A program made the translations under genes and the position numbers. A model generated the notes under the pieces. The model searched no databases. It saw nothing but the letters and a program-made list of their open reading frames with translations, and was not told where the DNA came from. Positions 28,084 to 38,400 of a stretch of DNA of 64,000 nucleotides are shown piece after piece. How positions within the stretch are numbered: position 1 is the stretch's first letter; the number at the start of each line of letters is the position of its first letter. The DNA comes from Stenotrophomonas sp. ESTM1D_MKCIP4_1 (GTDB taxonomy: Bacteria; Pseudomonadota; Gammaproteobacteria; Xanthomonadales; Xanthomonadaceae): the NCBI RefSeq assembly GCF_003086895.1, contig NZ_CP026004.1, positions 622,084 to 686,083 of the forward strand, read 5' to 3'.

Positions 28084-30198
28084 TTACTGCAGACCGTCAC
28101 TGACCGCCTTGGTCAGCGTGCCCTGTGCATCGTCACCGCTGAATTCCCAGACGAACGCGCCGCCCAGGCCCTGGGTTTTCACGTAGCCCATCTTGCGGGT
28201 GATGTTGGCCGGGGTGTCAAAGCTCCACAGCGTGCTGCCGTTGTAGATCCAGGTGGCGCCGGCGGTGTTGTCGGTGTAGCCCTGCCACGCCAGGTTCTTC
28301 AGCACCTTCCAGTCTTCAATGCCCGCCTCGTAGGTGCCCGGTGCGGCGCCGCCGGCAGTCTGGTACATGCCGTTGTTGCCGTTGGCGACCCCGGTCCAGC
28401 CACGGCCGTAGTAGCCGATGCCCAGGTTGAGCTTGGCTGCCGGCACCCCACGGCTGATGAAGGCCTCGATGGCGTCATTGCTGTTGTAAAGCTTCTGGTC
28501 GCCAGTGGACGGGTCACTGGGCGAATCGAACAACGCCGACTGGTGATTGGTCTTCGCATCCCACGCACCGTGGAAGTCGTAGGTCATCACGTTGATGTAG
28601 TCCAGGTACGGGTGGTACGCGGCCGGATCGGTCACCCGGATCTTGTCGATGCCCGCGCCCACCGCCACGGTCAGCAGCAGCCCCGGGCGCACCGCATCAA
28701 GCTGGCGGCGGAACTCGGCCATCAGCGCGGTGAAGTTGGCATTGTCTTCCGGCTTGCCGCAGTCGATGCCGCAGGCCACCGGGTACTCCCAGTCGATGTC
28801 GATGCCATCGAACACGCCCAGCGCAGCGCCCACGCCACCGGCACCGTCGGTCACCGGCAGGTTGCCCTTGATGTAGGCGTCGATGCACGAGGCAACGAAG
28901 GCCTGGCGGTTTTCCGGGCGCGCCGCGCTGGAGAAGCCGCGCGACCAGGTCCAGCCGCCCAGCGAGATCAGTACCTTCAGGTTCGGGTACTTGGCCTTGA
29001 GCTGCTTGAGCTGGTTCCAGTTGCCACGCAGCGGCTGGTCCCAGGTATCGGCGCCGCCGCTGACGCTCTCACCGGCGCCGAAGGCCTTGCTGTAATCGGC
29101 GAACGCATCGCCCCCGGCTCCGGTGTTCGGGTCCGAGGGCTGGGTGACGCCAACTTCGCAGCGGTTGTTGCGGACGTTGCCGAAGGCGTAGTTGATATGG
29201 GTCAGGCGCGCGGCCGAGCCGCTGCTGTCGATGTTCTTCACCCGGTAGTTGCGGCCGTAGATACCCCATTGGGTGAAGTAGCCGATGACCCGCTTGCCGG
29301 TGCCACCGCCGGTGCCGGCCAGCGTCGTGGCGCTGACCGCCGTACCCTGCGCCGAGGCATTGCCGGCGTTGTCGCGGGCACGGACGCGGTAGCTATAAGT
29401 GGTCGAGGCGGTCAGGCCGCCATCGACGTAGCTGGCGCTGGACGGCGAGCCGACCAGGCTGCCGTTGCGGTACACATCGTAGCCGGCCAGGCCGCTGCCA
29501 CCGGTGTTGTCGGTGGAGGGGCTCCAGCTCAGTGCGATGCTGCTGGCCGTGCGGGTGCCCACGGCCAGGCCGCCGGGCACGCTCGGCGCGGTGGTATCGC
29601 CGCTGGCGGCGTTGACGGTGATGGTGATGGTGGCGGTGCTGGCAGTGGCGTTGTTGTTGTCGGTGGCCACCGCACGCAGGGTGTGGCTGCCGGCGCTGGC
29701 GTTGGCCCAGCTGGCGCTGTACGGCGCGCTGGTATCCACGCCGATGGAGCTGCCATCGCGGAAGAACTCGACCTTGCTGACGCTGCCATCGGGGTCGCTG
29801 GCGCTGGCGTTCACGGTGACCGTGCTGCCGGCGCTGAAGGTGGCGCCGTTGGCGGGCGAGGTCAGGCTGACCACCGGCGGCTGGTTGGCGCCGCTGCCGT
29901 CACAGGCACCGAGGTTGGTGTAGTAGGGCGCCCCAGCCGGGTGGTCCGGCGGCGCGTTCCAGATGTCCTGGTTCGCCCGGTACAGGACTCCTCCCTTCTG
30001 CAGGGTATCGCCGGCCCGGTAGATCCTGGCCTGGTTCCATTCGGCGACGCCGGCACAGCTGGCCGCCTGGGCCAGGCCGGGCAGGGCGGCAGCCCCGGCG
30101 GCCAGGGCCAGCAGCCAGGCCAGGCGGCGCGGGCGGGGGGAGCGGGAGGAGCGTTCGGCACTGCGTACATCGGCACTCTGCACAAGCTTGTCGTACAT
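28084..30198 (-). CDS. chiA: Secreted modular chitinase, GH18
   Basis: 704 residues from MYDKLVQSAD at 30198. The signal peptide is unusually long (about 46 residues, cleavage near AQA-ASC). A CBM5/12 chitin-binding module (about 48-100, AEWNQARIYRAGDTLQ) is followed by an Ig/cadherin-like module (about 105-195), a fibronectin III module (about 200-290) and the GH18 catalytic domain. Its DGIDIDWEYP places the catalytic acid at Glu471. It cleaves chitin by substrate-assisted hydrolysis. The S. maltophilia homologue is a type II secretion substrate, and the xps system lies 16 kb away. The longer frame upstream is repeat DNA. Confidence 0.95.
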   Translation of the reverse strand: MYDKLVQSADVRSAERSSRSPRPRRLAWLLALAAGAAALPGLAQAASCAGVAEWNQARIYRAGDTLQKGGVLYRANQDIWNAPPDHPAGAPYYTNLGACDGSGANQPPVVSLTSPANGATFSAGSTVTVNASASDPDGSVSKVEFFRDGSSIGVDTSAPYSASWANASAGSHTLRAVATDNNNATASTATITITVNAASGDTTAPSVPGGLAVGTRTASSIALSWSPSTDNTGGSGLAGYDVYRNGSLVGSPSSASYVDGGLTASTTYSYRVRARDNAGNASAQGTAVSATTLAGTGGGTGKRVIGYFTQWGIYGRNYRVKNIDSSGSAARLTHINYAFGNVRNNRCEVGVTQPSDPNTGAGGDAFADYSKAFGAGESVSGGADTWDQPLRGNWNQLKQLKAKYPNLKVLISLGGWTWSRGFSSAARPENRQAFVASCIDAYIKGNLPVTDGAGGVGAALGVFDGIDIDWEYPVACGIDCGKPEDNANFTALMAEFRRQLDAVRPGLLLTVAVGAGIDKIRVTDPAAYHPYLDYINVMTYDFHGAWDAKTNHQSALFDSPSDPSTGDQKLYNSNDAIEAFISRGVPAAKLNLGIGYYGRGWTGVANGNNGMYQTAGGAAPGTYEAGIEDWKVLKNLAWQGYTDNTAGATWIYNGSTLWSFDTPANITRKMGYVKTQGLGGAFVWEFSGDDAQGTLTKAVSDGLQ

Positions 30199-30385
30199 GG
30201 TGTGTCTCCGATCTCGGATGGCGTGCGGGCCCGGATGGCACCGCGCGTGACGCAGGTCCGGACGTCGCCCGGGTAAGGGCGACGGTGGGGGCGGACGGGG
30301 TACCTGGCTGGCCGGGGAGAGAGTCCGGGGCCAAGTGGGGACAACGTTGTCATCAATTGCCCGGCCAATCCGTGAGCGAGCGCAT

Positions 30386-30417
30386 GGTTCCGGGATTCCG
30401 GGATTCCGGGATTCCGG
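30386..30417. repeat. Octamer tandem repeat
   Basis: GATTCCGG occurs four times in a row, the first with GGTTCCGG. It lies in the chiA-purL gap. Confidence 0.85.
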
Positions 30418-30497
30418 CGAAGGGCGGCGCTGGCGCGCGGTTGGCTGCCATCGGCGGGGCCCCTCGTGGCTTGGGCGTTCTGTGAAATTTGTGGGTT

Positions 30498-30601
30498 GGC
30501 CGGGCGGGTGGGTTGCGCAGGGGACGCTGCAAGTACGTCCATGTAAGCTCGTAGGCGCCATCCATGGCGCCTGCGCCCCTGCGCAACCCACCCGCCCGGC
30601 C
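30498..30601 (+). repeat. Large palindromic element, copy C
   Basis: Arms 30498-30523 and 30576-30601 pair perfectly over 26 bases (GGCCGGGCGGGTGGGTTG...). The arm sequence differs clearly from copies A and B. The core has GCAAGTACGTCCATGTAAGC and a second hairpin GGCGCCATCCATGGCGCC (30553-30570). Confidence 0.88.
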
Positions 30602-30650
30602 ACGGACAGGTTCCTGCGCGCCCAGCCACGAAAGACAAAAGAAAAATTCA

Positions 30651-30704
30651 AAAGCAAAAGCCGGTCGCTTCGCTCTCGATGCCTGACTTCCTGCTTTTGC
30701 TTTG
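30651..30704. repeat. A/T-biased inverted repeat
   Basis: AAAGCAAAAGC at 30651-30661 pairs with GCTTTTGCTTT at 30693-30703 around a 31-base loop. It lies in a locally AT-rich patch between palindrome copies C and D. Confidence 0.6.
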
Positions 30705-30744
30705 TTTCCCTGTTGCCAGCCAGCGGCCGCGCATCGCAGAACCA

Positions 30745-30782
30745 GGGTCAGAGCCCGTTGCCAGGCAACGGGATCCGACCCC
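30745..30782 (+). repeat. Dispersed 39-bp inverted repeat
   Basis: GGGTCAGAGCCCGTTGC...GCAACGGGATCCGACCCC, joined to palindrome copy D by the conserved spacer at 30783-30816. Confidence 0.8.
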
Positions 30783-30816
30783 GTGCCGTTCCGGCAGCTC
30801 GCGGGAAACTGTCGAA

Positions 30817-30997
30817 GGCGGGGTGGGTCCGGTTGCGGGGGGGGGAGCGGCATGGGCCCGAGGCATGCCTCGGGCGGGTTGGGCAGGACGCCCAACCCCG
30901 GTCTTGCGGTGTGCGCAGGACAGCGCACACGAGCAAGGCGCGACCAAGCCCCCATGGACGTACTTGCGCCGTCCCCCGCAACCTGAGCCACCCCGCC
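30817..30997 (-). repeat. Large palindromic element, copy D (expanded core)
   Basis: Arms 30817-30840 and 30974-30997 pair with two mismatches. The core CATGGACGTACTTGCGCCGTC is in copy-B orientation. The interior is about 75 bases longer and carries extra hairpins: CCCGAGGCATGCCTCGGG, GGTTGGGC/GCCCAACC and TGTGCGC/GCGCACA. Confidence 0.8.
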
Positions 30998-31116
30998 ATC
31001 CCCCAGAAAACCCGCTGTTGCTGTTGCTCCGGCTGTTGCTCCGGCCGTTGCCGTGGCTTGGGCGCCTCTGCGGGTGCCGGGCGCCGCCCGGCCAAAGACC
31101 CACCCCCCGGTTCCGG

Positions 31117-31122
31117 TACAAT
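31117..31122 (+). promoter_or_regulatory. Candidate -10 element for purL
   Basis: TACAAT overlaps the first in-frame ATG (31121), which argues that translation begins at the later ATG at 31157. No good -35 is visible. Confidence 0.35.
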
Positions 31123-31156
31123 GTCGGGCCCGTTTCCCAACTACGGTTCCCCGGAC

Positions 31157-34100
31157 ATGATGGTCCTCGAGGGCGCGCCCGCCCTGTCGCTGTTCCGCCG
31201 CGAACGCCTTGAATCCCGCCTGCAGTCCATCGCTCCCTCCCTGCGCATCAGCGGTGCCTGGCACGTCTACTTCGTGCAGCCCGAAGGCACGGCCGCCCCC
31301 GATGTGGACACCCTGTGCCGCATCCTGGAAGCCCGGCCGCAGGCCGAAGCCGCCGCCGACGGCGCCGTCAGCCGCATCGTCGTGCCCCGCCTGGGCACCC
31401 TCTCGCCCTGGTCCAGCAAGGCCACCGAACTGGTCCGCGGTGCCGGCCAGCCGGTCAGCCGGGTCGAGCGCGGGCTTCGCATCGACGTGCAGGGCTGGCC
31501 CACCGACGCTGCCGCCCAGCAGGCGCTGGTCAAGGCCCTGCATGACCCGATGACGCAGTCGGTGCTGGAGACGGTGGACCAGGGCCAGGCCCTGTTCACC
31601 GCCCCGGCCCGCGGCGAACTGGAACGCGTACCGGTGGAGCAGCTGGAAGCCGCCAACCAGCGCCTTGGCCTGGCCATGGCCCAGGACGAGATCGACTACC
31701 TGCGCGAACGTTTCACCGCGCTGGGCCGCTCCCCGTCCGACGTCGAACTGATGATGTTCGCGCAGGCCAACTCCGAGCACTGCCGCCACAAGATCTTCAA
31801 CGCCAGCTGGACCATCGACGGCCAGGAACAGGACCGTTCGCTGTTCCGGATGATCAAGAACACCCACCAGCAGACCCCGCAGCACACGCTCAGCGCGTAC
31901 AGCGACAATGCCGCGGTGATCGAAGGCCATCTGGCTGCACGCTACCGCCCGGATCCGGCCAGTGGCGAATACCGCGCCGAACCGCGCGTGGCCAGCGCCT
32001 TCCAGATCAAGGTGGAAACGCACAACCACCCGACCGCGATCGCGCCGTTCCCGGGTGCCTCGACCGGCAACGGTGGCGAGATCCGCGATGAAGGCGCCAC
32101 CGGTCGTGGCGGCAAGCCGAAGGCGGGCCTGTCCGGCTTCTCGGTCTCGCATCTGCGCATTCCCGAGCTGCCGCAGCCGTGGGAAGCGCCGCGCGCGCTG
32201 AACCCGCGCATGGCCCCGGCGCTGGAAATCATGACCGACGGTCCGCTGGGCGGCGCTGCGTTCAACAACGAATTCGGTCGCCCGAACCTGCTTGGTTACT
32301 TCCGCAGCTTCGAGCTGCCCGAAGGGCCGGATCTGGTCCGCGCCTACGACAAGCCGATCATGCTGGCCGGTGGCCTGGGCGCGATTGATCGCATCCAGGT
32401 CGACAAGATCCGCCTGCAGGCCGGTGATGCGGTCATCGTGCTGGGCGGTCCGGCGATGCTGATCGGCCTGGGCGGTGGTGCCGCCAGTTCGGTGGCCTCC
32501 GGCGAAAGCGCCGAGGACCTGGACTTCGCCAGCGTGCAGCGCGACAACCCGGAAATGGAGCGCCGCTGCCAGGAAGTCATCGACCGCTGCGTGGCGATGG
32601 GCAGCAACAACCCCATCAAGTTCTTCCATGACGTCGGTGCCGGTGGCCTGTCCAATGCCATCCCCGAGCTGCTGCACGACTCCAATGTCGGCGGTGTCAT
32701 CGACCTGGGCAAGGTGCCCACCGATGATCCGTCGCTGTCGCCGATGCAGCTGTGGTGCAACGAATCGCAGGAACGCTACGTGCTGGGCGTGGCCCAGGAA
32801 CGCCTGGCTGAGTTCGCTGCGCTGTGCGCCCGCGAGCGCTGCCCGTTCGCTGCGGTGGGCGTGGCCACGGCCGAAGAACACCTTGTCGTGGCTTACGGCG
32901 CCGTGCCCGGCCACACCCCGGCCGATGCGCCGATCGACCTGCCGATGGACGTGCTGTTCGGCAAGCCGCCGAAGATGCACCGCGATACCGCGCACCCGCC
33001 GGCACCGCGCTGGCCGTCGCTGAAGACCGGCGGCCTGGATCTGCACGAGGCCGGCCTGCGCGTGCTTGCGCACCCGACGGTGGCCTCGAAGAACTTCCTG
33101 GTCACCATTGGCGACCGCAGCGTCGGTGGCCTGACCGCGCGTGAGCAGATGGTCGGCCCGTGGCAGCTGCCGGTGGCCGATGTGGCCATCACCCTGGCCG
33201 ATTTCGACGGCGTGGCCGGCGAGGCCATGTCGCTGGGCGAGCGCACCCCGCTGGCCCTGCTCGATGCCGCCGCATCGGCACGCATGGCCGTGGGCGAAGC
33301 ACTGACCAATTTGTGTGCGGCCCCGGTCGATGCACTGGATGAAATCAAGCTGTCGGCCAACTGGATGGCCGCTGCCGGCCACCCAGGTGAAGACGCGCTG
33401 CTGTATGACGCGGTGAAGGCCGTGGGCATGGAGCTGTGCCCGCAGCTGGACATCAGCATCCCGGTGGGCAAGGACTCGCTGTCGATGCAGGCGCAGTGGC
33501 ACGACCAGGGCGAAGCGCACAAGAGCGTCTCGCCGGTGTCGCTGGTCATCTCGGCGTTCGCGCCGGTGGCCGACGTGCGCCAGCAGCTGACCCCGCTGCT
33601 TGACCGCGACGTGGACAGCGAGCTGTGGCTGATCGGCCTGGGGGCCGGCAAGCAGCGCCTGGGCGGTTCGATCCTGGCCCAGGTGCACGCCGACCATGGT
33701 GACCTGCCTGCGTTCGCCGGTGCCGCCCCGGATCTGGATGACCCGCAGCGCCTGCGGGGCTTCTTTGAACTGATCCGCGATGCGCGCCAGTCCGGCCTGC
33801 TGCTGGCGTACCACGACCGCAGCGACGGCGGTGCCTTCGCCGCGCTGTGCGAAATGGCCTTCACCTCGCGCCTGGGCCTGGACATCACCCTCGATGCCTG
33901 GGGCGACGATCCGTTCCGCAGCCTGTTCAACGAAGAGCTGGGCGCCGTGGTGCAGATCGCCCGCGAAGACCGCGCGGCCTTTGCCGACCTGGTCGAGCGC
34001 CACGCCCTGACCGAGTGTGCGCAGCGCATTGCCCGGCCGACCACCGCACCGGTGGTGCGTGTGTCGCTGGGCAACGAGAGCCTGGCCGAATGGCGCTGGG

Positions 34101-35041
34101 AAGCGCTGTTCGACGCTTGGTGGTCGGTTACCCACGCGATGCAGAAGCGCCGCGACAACCCCGCCAATGCCGATGCCGAGCGTGAAGTTGCCCGTGCCTT
34201 TACCGCGCCGGGCCTGAAGCCCAAGCTCAGCTTCGACCTCAATGAGGACGTGGCGGCACCGTTCATCAACACCGGTGCGCGCCCGCGCGTGGCCGTGCTG
34301 CGCGAGCAGGGCGTCAACGGCCAGATCGAAATGGCCAACGCCTTTGAACGTGCCGGCTTCCGCGCCTTCGACGTGCATATGAGCGACCTCATCGAAGGTC
34401 GGGTGGCCCTGCAGGAATTCACCGGCCTGGTGGCCTGTGGTGGCTTCAGCTACGGCGACGTGCTCGGTGCCGGCCGCGGCTGGGCGACCTCGATCCTCGA
34501 GCGCAGCGCCCTGCGTGATGCCTTCGCTGCGTTCTTCGCACGCGAAGACAGCTTCGCCCTGGGCGTGTGCAACGGCTGTCAGATGATGAGCCAGCTGAAG
34601 GCCATCATCCCCGGTGCCGAGCATTGGCCGCAGTTCCGCCGCAATGCCAGCGAGCAGTTTGAAGCCCGTACCGCGCTGCTGGAAGTGGTGGAGTCGCCGT
34701 CGATCCTGCTGCGTGGCATGGCCGGTTCGCGACTGCAGGTGGCCGTAGCCCATGGCGAAGGCCAGGCAGTGTTCGATTCTGCCGTGGACCAGGCCGCCGC
34801 GCGCGTGGCGCTGTGCTACGTCGATGGCAATGGCAACGTGGCCAGCCAGTACCCGCTGAACCCGAACGGTTCGCCGGACGGCATCACCGGCCTGACCAGC
34901 ACCGACGGCCGCGTCACCATCATGATGCCGCACCCGGAACGCACCCCGCGTGCACTCAACCTGAGCTGGGCCCCGGCCGAGTGGCAGGGTGACTCGCCGT
35001 GGATGCGCATGTTCCGCAACGCACGCGTGTGGTGCGGCTGA
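31157..35041 (+). CDS. purL: Phosphoribosylformylglycinamidine synthase
   Basis: 1294 residues from [15 protein letters not shown] at 31157, matching the start and length of E. coli PurL (1295). The frame is open far upstream through repeat DNA, and an ATG at 31121 overlaps a TACAAT box. Single-chain form: an N-terminal PurS-like domain, two AIRS-type ATPase halves (for example [12 protein letters not shown] is seen as [12 protein letters not shown]), and a C-terminal glutaminase with [15 protein letters not shown], the nucleophile region GVCNGCQMM and the HPERT end. It makes FGAM in purine synthesis. Monocistronic with its own terminator. Confidence 0.96.
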   Translation: MMVLEGAPALSLFRRERLESRLQSIAPSLRISGAWHVYFVQPEGTAAPDVDTLCRILEARPQAEAAADGAVSRIVVPRLGTLSPWSSKATELVRGAGQPVSRVERGLRIDVQGWPTDAAAQQALVKALHDPMTQSVLETVDQGQALFTAPARGELERVPVEQLEAANQRLGLAMAQDEIDYLRERFTALGRSPSDVELMMFAQANSEHCRHKIFNASWTIDGQEQDRSLFRMIKNTHQQTPQHTLSAYSDNAAVIEGHLAARYRPDPASGEYRAEPRVASAFQIKVETHNHPTAIAPFPGASTGNGGEIRDEGATGRGGKPKAGLSGFSVSHLRIPELPQPWEAPRALNPRMAPALEIMTDGPLGGAAFNNEFGRPNLLGYFRSFELPEGPDLVRAYDKPIMLAGGLGAIDRIQVDKIRLQAGDAVIVLGGPAMLIGLGGGAASSVASGESAEDLDFASVQRDNPEMERRCQEVIDRCVAMGSNNPIKFFHDVGAGGLSNAIPELLHDSNVGGVIDLGKVPTDDPSLSPMQLWCNESQERYVLGVAQERLAEFAALCARERCPFAAVGVATAEEHLVVAYGAVPGHTPADAPIDLPMDVLFGKPPKMHRDTAHPPAPRWPSLKTGGLDLHEAGLRVLAHPTVASKNFLVTIGDRSVGGLTAREQMVGPWQLPVADVAITLADFDGVAGEAMSLGERTPLALLDAAASARMAVGEALTNLCAAPVDALDEIKLSANWMAAAGHPGEDALLYDAVKAVGMELCPQLDISIPVGKDSLSMQAQWHDQGEAHKSVSPVSLVISAFAPVADVRQQLTPLLDRDVDSELWLIGLGAGKQRLGGSILAQVHADHGDLPAFAGAAPDLDDPQRLRGFFELIRDARQSGLLLAYHDRSDGGAFAALCEMAFTSRLGLDITLDAWGDDPFRSLFNEELGAVVQIAREDRAAFADLVERHALTECAQRIARPTTAPVVRVSLGNESLAEWRWEALFDAWWSVTHAMQKRRDNPANADAEREVARAFTAPGLKPKLSFDLNEDVAAPFINTGARPRVAVLREQGVNGQIEMANAFERAGFRAFDVHMSDLIEGRVALQEFTGLVACGGFSYGDVLGAGRGWATSILERSALRDAFAAFFAREDSFALGVCNGCQMMSQLKAIIPGAEHWPQFRRNASEQFEARTALLEVVESPSILLRGMAGSRLQVAVAHGEGQAVFDSAVDQAAARVALCYVDGNGNVASQYPLNPNGSPDGITGLTSTDGRVTIMMPHPERTPRALNLSWAPAEWQGDSPWMRMFRNARVWCG

Positions 35042-35079
35042 TAGCAGCATCCGCGCAGGCGGCAATGCGTTGAAGTACG

Positions 35080-35109
35080 GAAAACCCGGCAGGCGACTGC
35101 CGGGTTTTT
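35080..35109 (+). terminator. Rho-independent terminator of purL
   Basis: AAAACCCGGCAG-GCGA-CTGCCGGGTTTTT, a perfect stem with a T-run, 39 bases after the stop. Confidence 0.93.
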
Positions 35110-35218
35110 CATTATCCGGGCAGAAACTCCTGCCGTGCCCGTCAGTTACATGCATTTACATGGCGTCAACGGTGCGTCACGCGCTCCTAACAAAATCAGC
35201 TGATAAATACGCGGAATA

Positions 35219-35232
35219 GTGAACTGGTTCAC
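35219..35232. promoter_or_regulatory. CRP/Clp-like operator upstream of the adhesin
   Basis: GTGAACTGGTTCAC has the GTGA-N6-TCAC core of CRP-family sites and lies 250 bases before the adhesin start. It differs by one base from the site before the fimbrial operon at 60731. Confidence 0.5.
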
Positions 35233-35482
35233 GGCAATGGCATTTCCTGCGTCAAACTCTTGACGACCTTGAAAGTTCCCGTTAACACTTGAGCCCTGTT
35301 TCAAATCTGTTCATACCGCAGTAACCGCACGTCGCTCGCGCCCGGTTTTCTGTCGCTGCGCGGCGTTCGGCAATACCCGCAGTAAATCACGCGAATAACG
35401 CCCCGAGGGGACGTTGGACCAGAAGGTCCGGCGATGGCGTTGCTTTGCCCAAAACCAGTCCAAAAAATCAGGAGCCGTACCG

Positions 35483-38400
35483 ATGAATCGGATTTATCGC
35501 AAGGTCTGGAACAAAGCGTTGGGTCAGTTGGTGGTGGCCTCGGAACTGGCCTCTTCCGACGCACGCGGTGGGGTCGTCGACCAGCGCCGCGATGCCGACC
35601 ACGTACGGCCGGTGACACTGGCCGCAGCGCTTGCTCTGGCCATGGGACTGGGAGGCGCAGGCCTCGCCGCCGCGCAATCGGTGGAAGTGGGTGGCAACGC
35701 CAACTGTGTGACCCTCAGCAGCAGCCTGATCGACCAGTGCGTGGTCGACGGCAGCGCCAACGCCAGCGGCCGCAATGCGGTGGCCGTGGGCACCGGCAGC
35801 ACCGCCAGCGCCGCCAACAGCGTTGCTCTGGGCGCCGGCTCCACTGCCAACCGCGCCAACACCGTTTCGGTCGGCGCAGCCGGCAATGAACGACAGATCA
35901 CCAACGTCGCCGCCGGTACGGCGGCCACCGACGCCGTCAACCGTGCGCAGCTCGATGCACAGGCACAGGCCACCCAGGCCGCGCTGGCCGCCGCAGCCGC
36001 CGAGGGCAGCCGCTACTTCAAGGCCGATGGCGCCGGTGATGACAGCGATGCAGCGCAGATTGATGGCGAAGGCGCCTTGGCTGCCGGCGCCTCGGCCACC
36101 GCCGATGGCGACGATGCCACCGCACTGGGTCACACCGCGCAGGCCACCGCTGACAGCGCTACCGCCGTCGGCGCGCAGGCGCAGGCCTCGGGCAGCGGCA
36201 GCACCAGCGTCGGCGCCGGCAGCACGGCCAGCGGCACTGCGTCGGCCAGCTTCGGCGTCGGTGCCGAAGCAACTGGCGGCTACAGCACCGCACTGGGTGG
36301 CCTGTCCAGCGCCTCGGCATTCAACGCAACCGCGGTCGGCAATGCCGCCGCTGCCACCGGCTCCAACAGCGTGGCCGTCGGTGGCGATGCGGAAGCCAGC
36401 GGTGCCTACAGCACCGCCACCGGCCAGGGCAGCCTGGCCACCGGCACCAATTCGGTGGCCGTGGGTGGTGCACTGTTCGGCCTGCTGCCAACCGAAGCCT
36501 CGGGCGACTATTCCACCGCCGTCGGTGGTGGCGCCTGGGCGCCGGGCACGAATGCAACTGCACTGGGCAACGCGGCAGAAGCACAGGGTGCCAACAGCGT
36601 GGCGCTGGGTGCCGACTCGATTGCCGAACGTGACAACACCGTCTCCGTCGGTGGTGCCGGCAACACCCGCCAGATCACCAACGTCGCGGCCGGTACCGAA
36701 GGCACCGATGCGGTGAACAAGGACCAGCTGGACGAGGTCTCTGCGGTGGCCGAAAACACCCGCAAGTACTTCCAGGCCAGCGGCAGCGAGAACAGCGATG
36801 CCGGTGCGCTGGCCGAGGGCGACAGCGCGCTGGCGGCCGGTGAAGCGGCCAACGCCATCGGTGATGGCACCACTGCGCTCGGCGGCGGTGCGGTGGCCAT
36901 CGCTGCACAGGCCACGGCGGTCGGCTACAACAGCCTGGCCACCGGCGAAAACGCTTCGGCCGTCGGCACCAACGCCCAGGCCAGCGGCAGCGACAGCGCC
37001 GCACTGGGCAGCGGCGCCGTGGCCAGCGAGACCAGCAGCACCGCGACCGGTGCGGGTGCACAGGCCACGGCCGTCTACAGCACCGCCAACGGCGCCGAAG
37101 CCATCGCCAGCGGCGCACAGTCGCTGTCCAGCGGCTTCCGCGCCTCGGCCTCGGCCGACGGCACGACGGCCGTCGGCGGCTACAGCGAAGCCAGCGGCCG
37201 TCTCGGCTCGGCGTTGGGTTACGGCACCCTGGCCAGCGGTGCCAACAGCACCGCCGCAGGCGTGTTCGCCACCGCCACCGGCGCCAGCTCGGTGGCCATG
37301 GGTGATTCCAGCGAAGCCACCGGCGATGAAGCCGTGGCCATCGGCGGCAGCACTTTCTTTGGTCTGATCCCGGCGCGCGCCAGCGGTTACGGCGCGGCCG
37401 CTTTCGGTGCTGGTGCCTGGGCCACGGAAGACTACGCCACCGCCATCGGCTGGAACTCGTGGGCCGACGCTGCGCAGTCCACTGCGCTGGGCGCCAGCGC
37501 CACGGCCAATGGTGCAAACAGCGTTGCGCTCGGCGCTGGTTCCACCGCCGACCGTGACAACACCGTGGCCGTCGGCAGCGACGGCAACGAACGCCAGGTG
37601 ACCCACGTCGCCGCCGGCAGCGAAGACACCGACGCGGTGAACGTTGCCCAGCTGAAGGACGTGGCTGCGGTGGCCGACACCACTGCCAAGCGCTTCCAGG
37701 CCACCGGCAGCAGCAACAGCGATGCCGGTGCCCTGGCCGACGGCGATGACGCGCTGGCCGCCGGCGAAGCCGCCAATGCCATCGGCAACGGCACCACCGC
37801 CGTCGGTGCCGGCGCGACCGCCGTCGCGCAGAACGCCACCGCCGTGGGCAACAACGCCCTGGCCAGCGGCCAGAACAGTGCGGCCTTCGGTTACAACGCG
37901 CAGGCAGTCGGGCCGGGCAGCGTGGCCGTGGGTGGCGCTGCGGTGGATGAAGAGGGCAATCCGTTGATCACCAGCGGCGGTGTGCCGGTGGAAACCGGTG
38001 CGACCAGTGCCGGCGTCGGCGGTACCGCCGTCGGTGCCAGTGCCGAAGCCAGCGGCTTCGCGGCGTCCTCGTACGGTGTGGGCGCCTACGCTGCCGGCGC
38101 GCAGTCCTCGGCGTTCGGTGCCGTGGCCAACGCGGTGGGTGATTACTCCACCGCGCTGGGCACGCAGAGCAATGCCACCGGCACCAGCAGCGTGGCCATC
38201 GGTGGCCCGGCCGATCTCATTCCGGGCCTGGGCTTCTTCGTGCAGACCCAGGCCAGCGGCGAAGCAGCGACGGCCGTCGGTGCCGGTGCCATCGCCAGCG
38301 GCGACCATGCCGTGGCCAACGGCAGCCTGACCGAAGCGTCCGGTGCCGAATCGGTCGCCGTCGGCTACTTCGCCTATGCGCCGGGCGAGAACGCCAGCGC

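Larger units (their letters stand above)
30199..31156. other. 958-bp repeat-rich region between chiA and purL
   Basis: No credible gene; open frames here are shadows of palindromic DNA. From left to right: the divergent promoter side of chiA, a four-fold octamer tandem repeat (30386-30417), palindrome copy C, an AT-rich stretch with an 11-bp inverted repeat (30651-30704), a 39-bp repeat, expanded palindrome copy D, and imperfect GTTGCTCCGGC-type repeats at 31017-31060 before purL. Confidence 0.75.
35042..35482. other. 441-bp upstream region of the giant adhesin
   Basis: No gene. Contents: the purL terminator, GGTGCGTCAC at 35171-35180, a locally AT-rich stretch (35185-35220), a CRP/Clp-like palindrome at 35219-35232, a possible TTGACG at 35260 without a good -10, and AGGAG at 35470 before the adhesin ATG. 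It is probably the adhesin's promoter and control region. Confidence 0.6.

Noticed and set aside
30335..31156. Upstream extensions of purL and of chiA through 30.2-31.1 kb
   Set aside because: They pass through palindromic repeats; homology to known starts and signal-peptide logic place the starts at 31157 and 30198.
30353..35155. Stop-free minus-strand frame of 1600 codons opposite purL
   Set aside because: An antisense shadow of a conserved purL in high-GC DNA; the protein is His/Gln/Arg-rich without family features and runs through repeat DNA.
35260..35288. TTGACG ... TAACAC promoter for the adhesin
   Set aside because: The -10 is too poor to list as a feature; only the operator upstream is supported.
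35414..35482. 23-codon extension of the adhesin
   Set aside because: The ESPR signal begins at MNRIYRKVWN (35483), which also has the AGGAG site.
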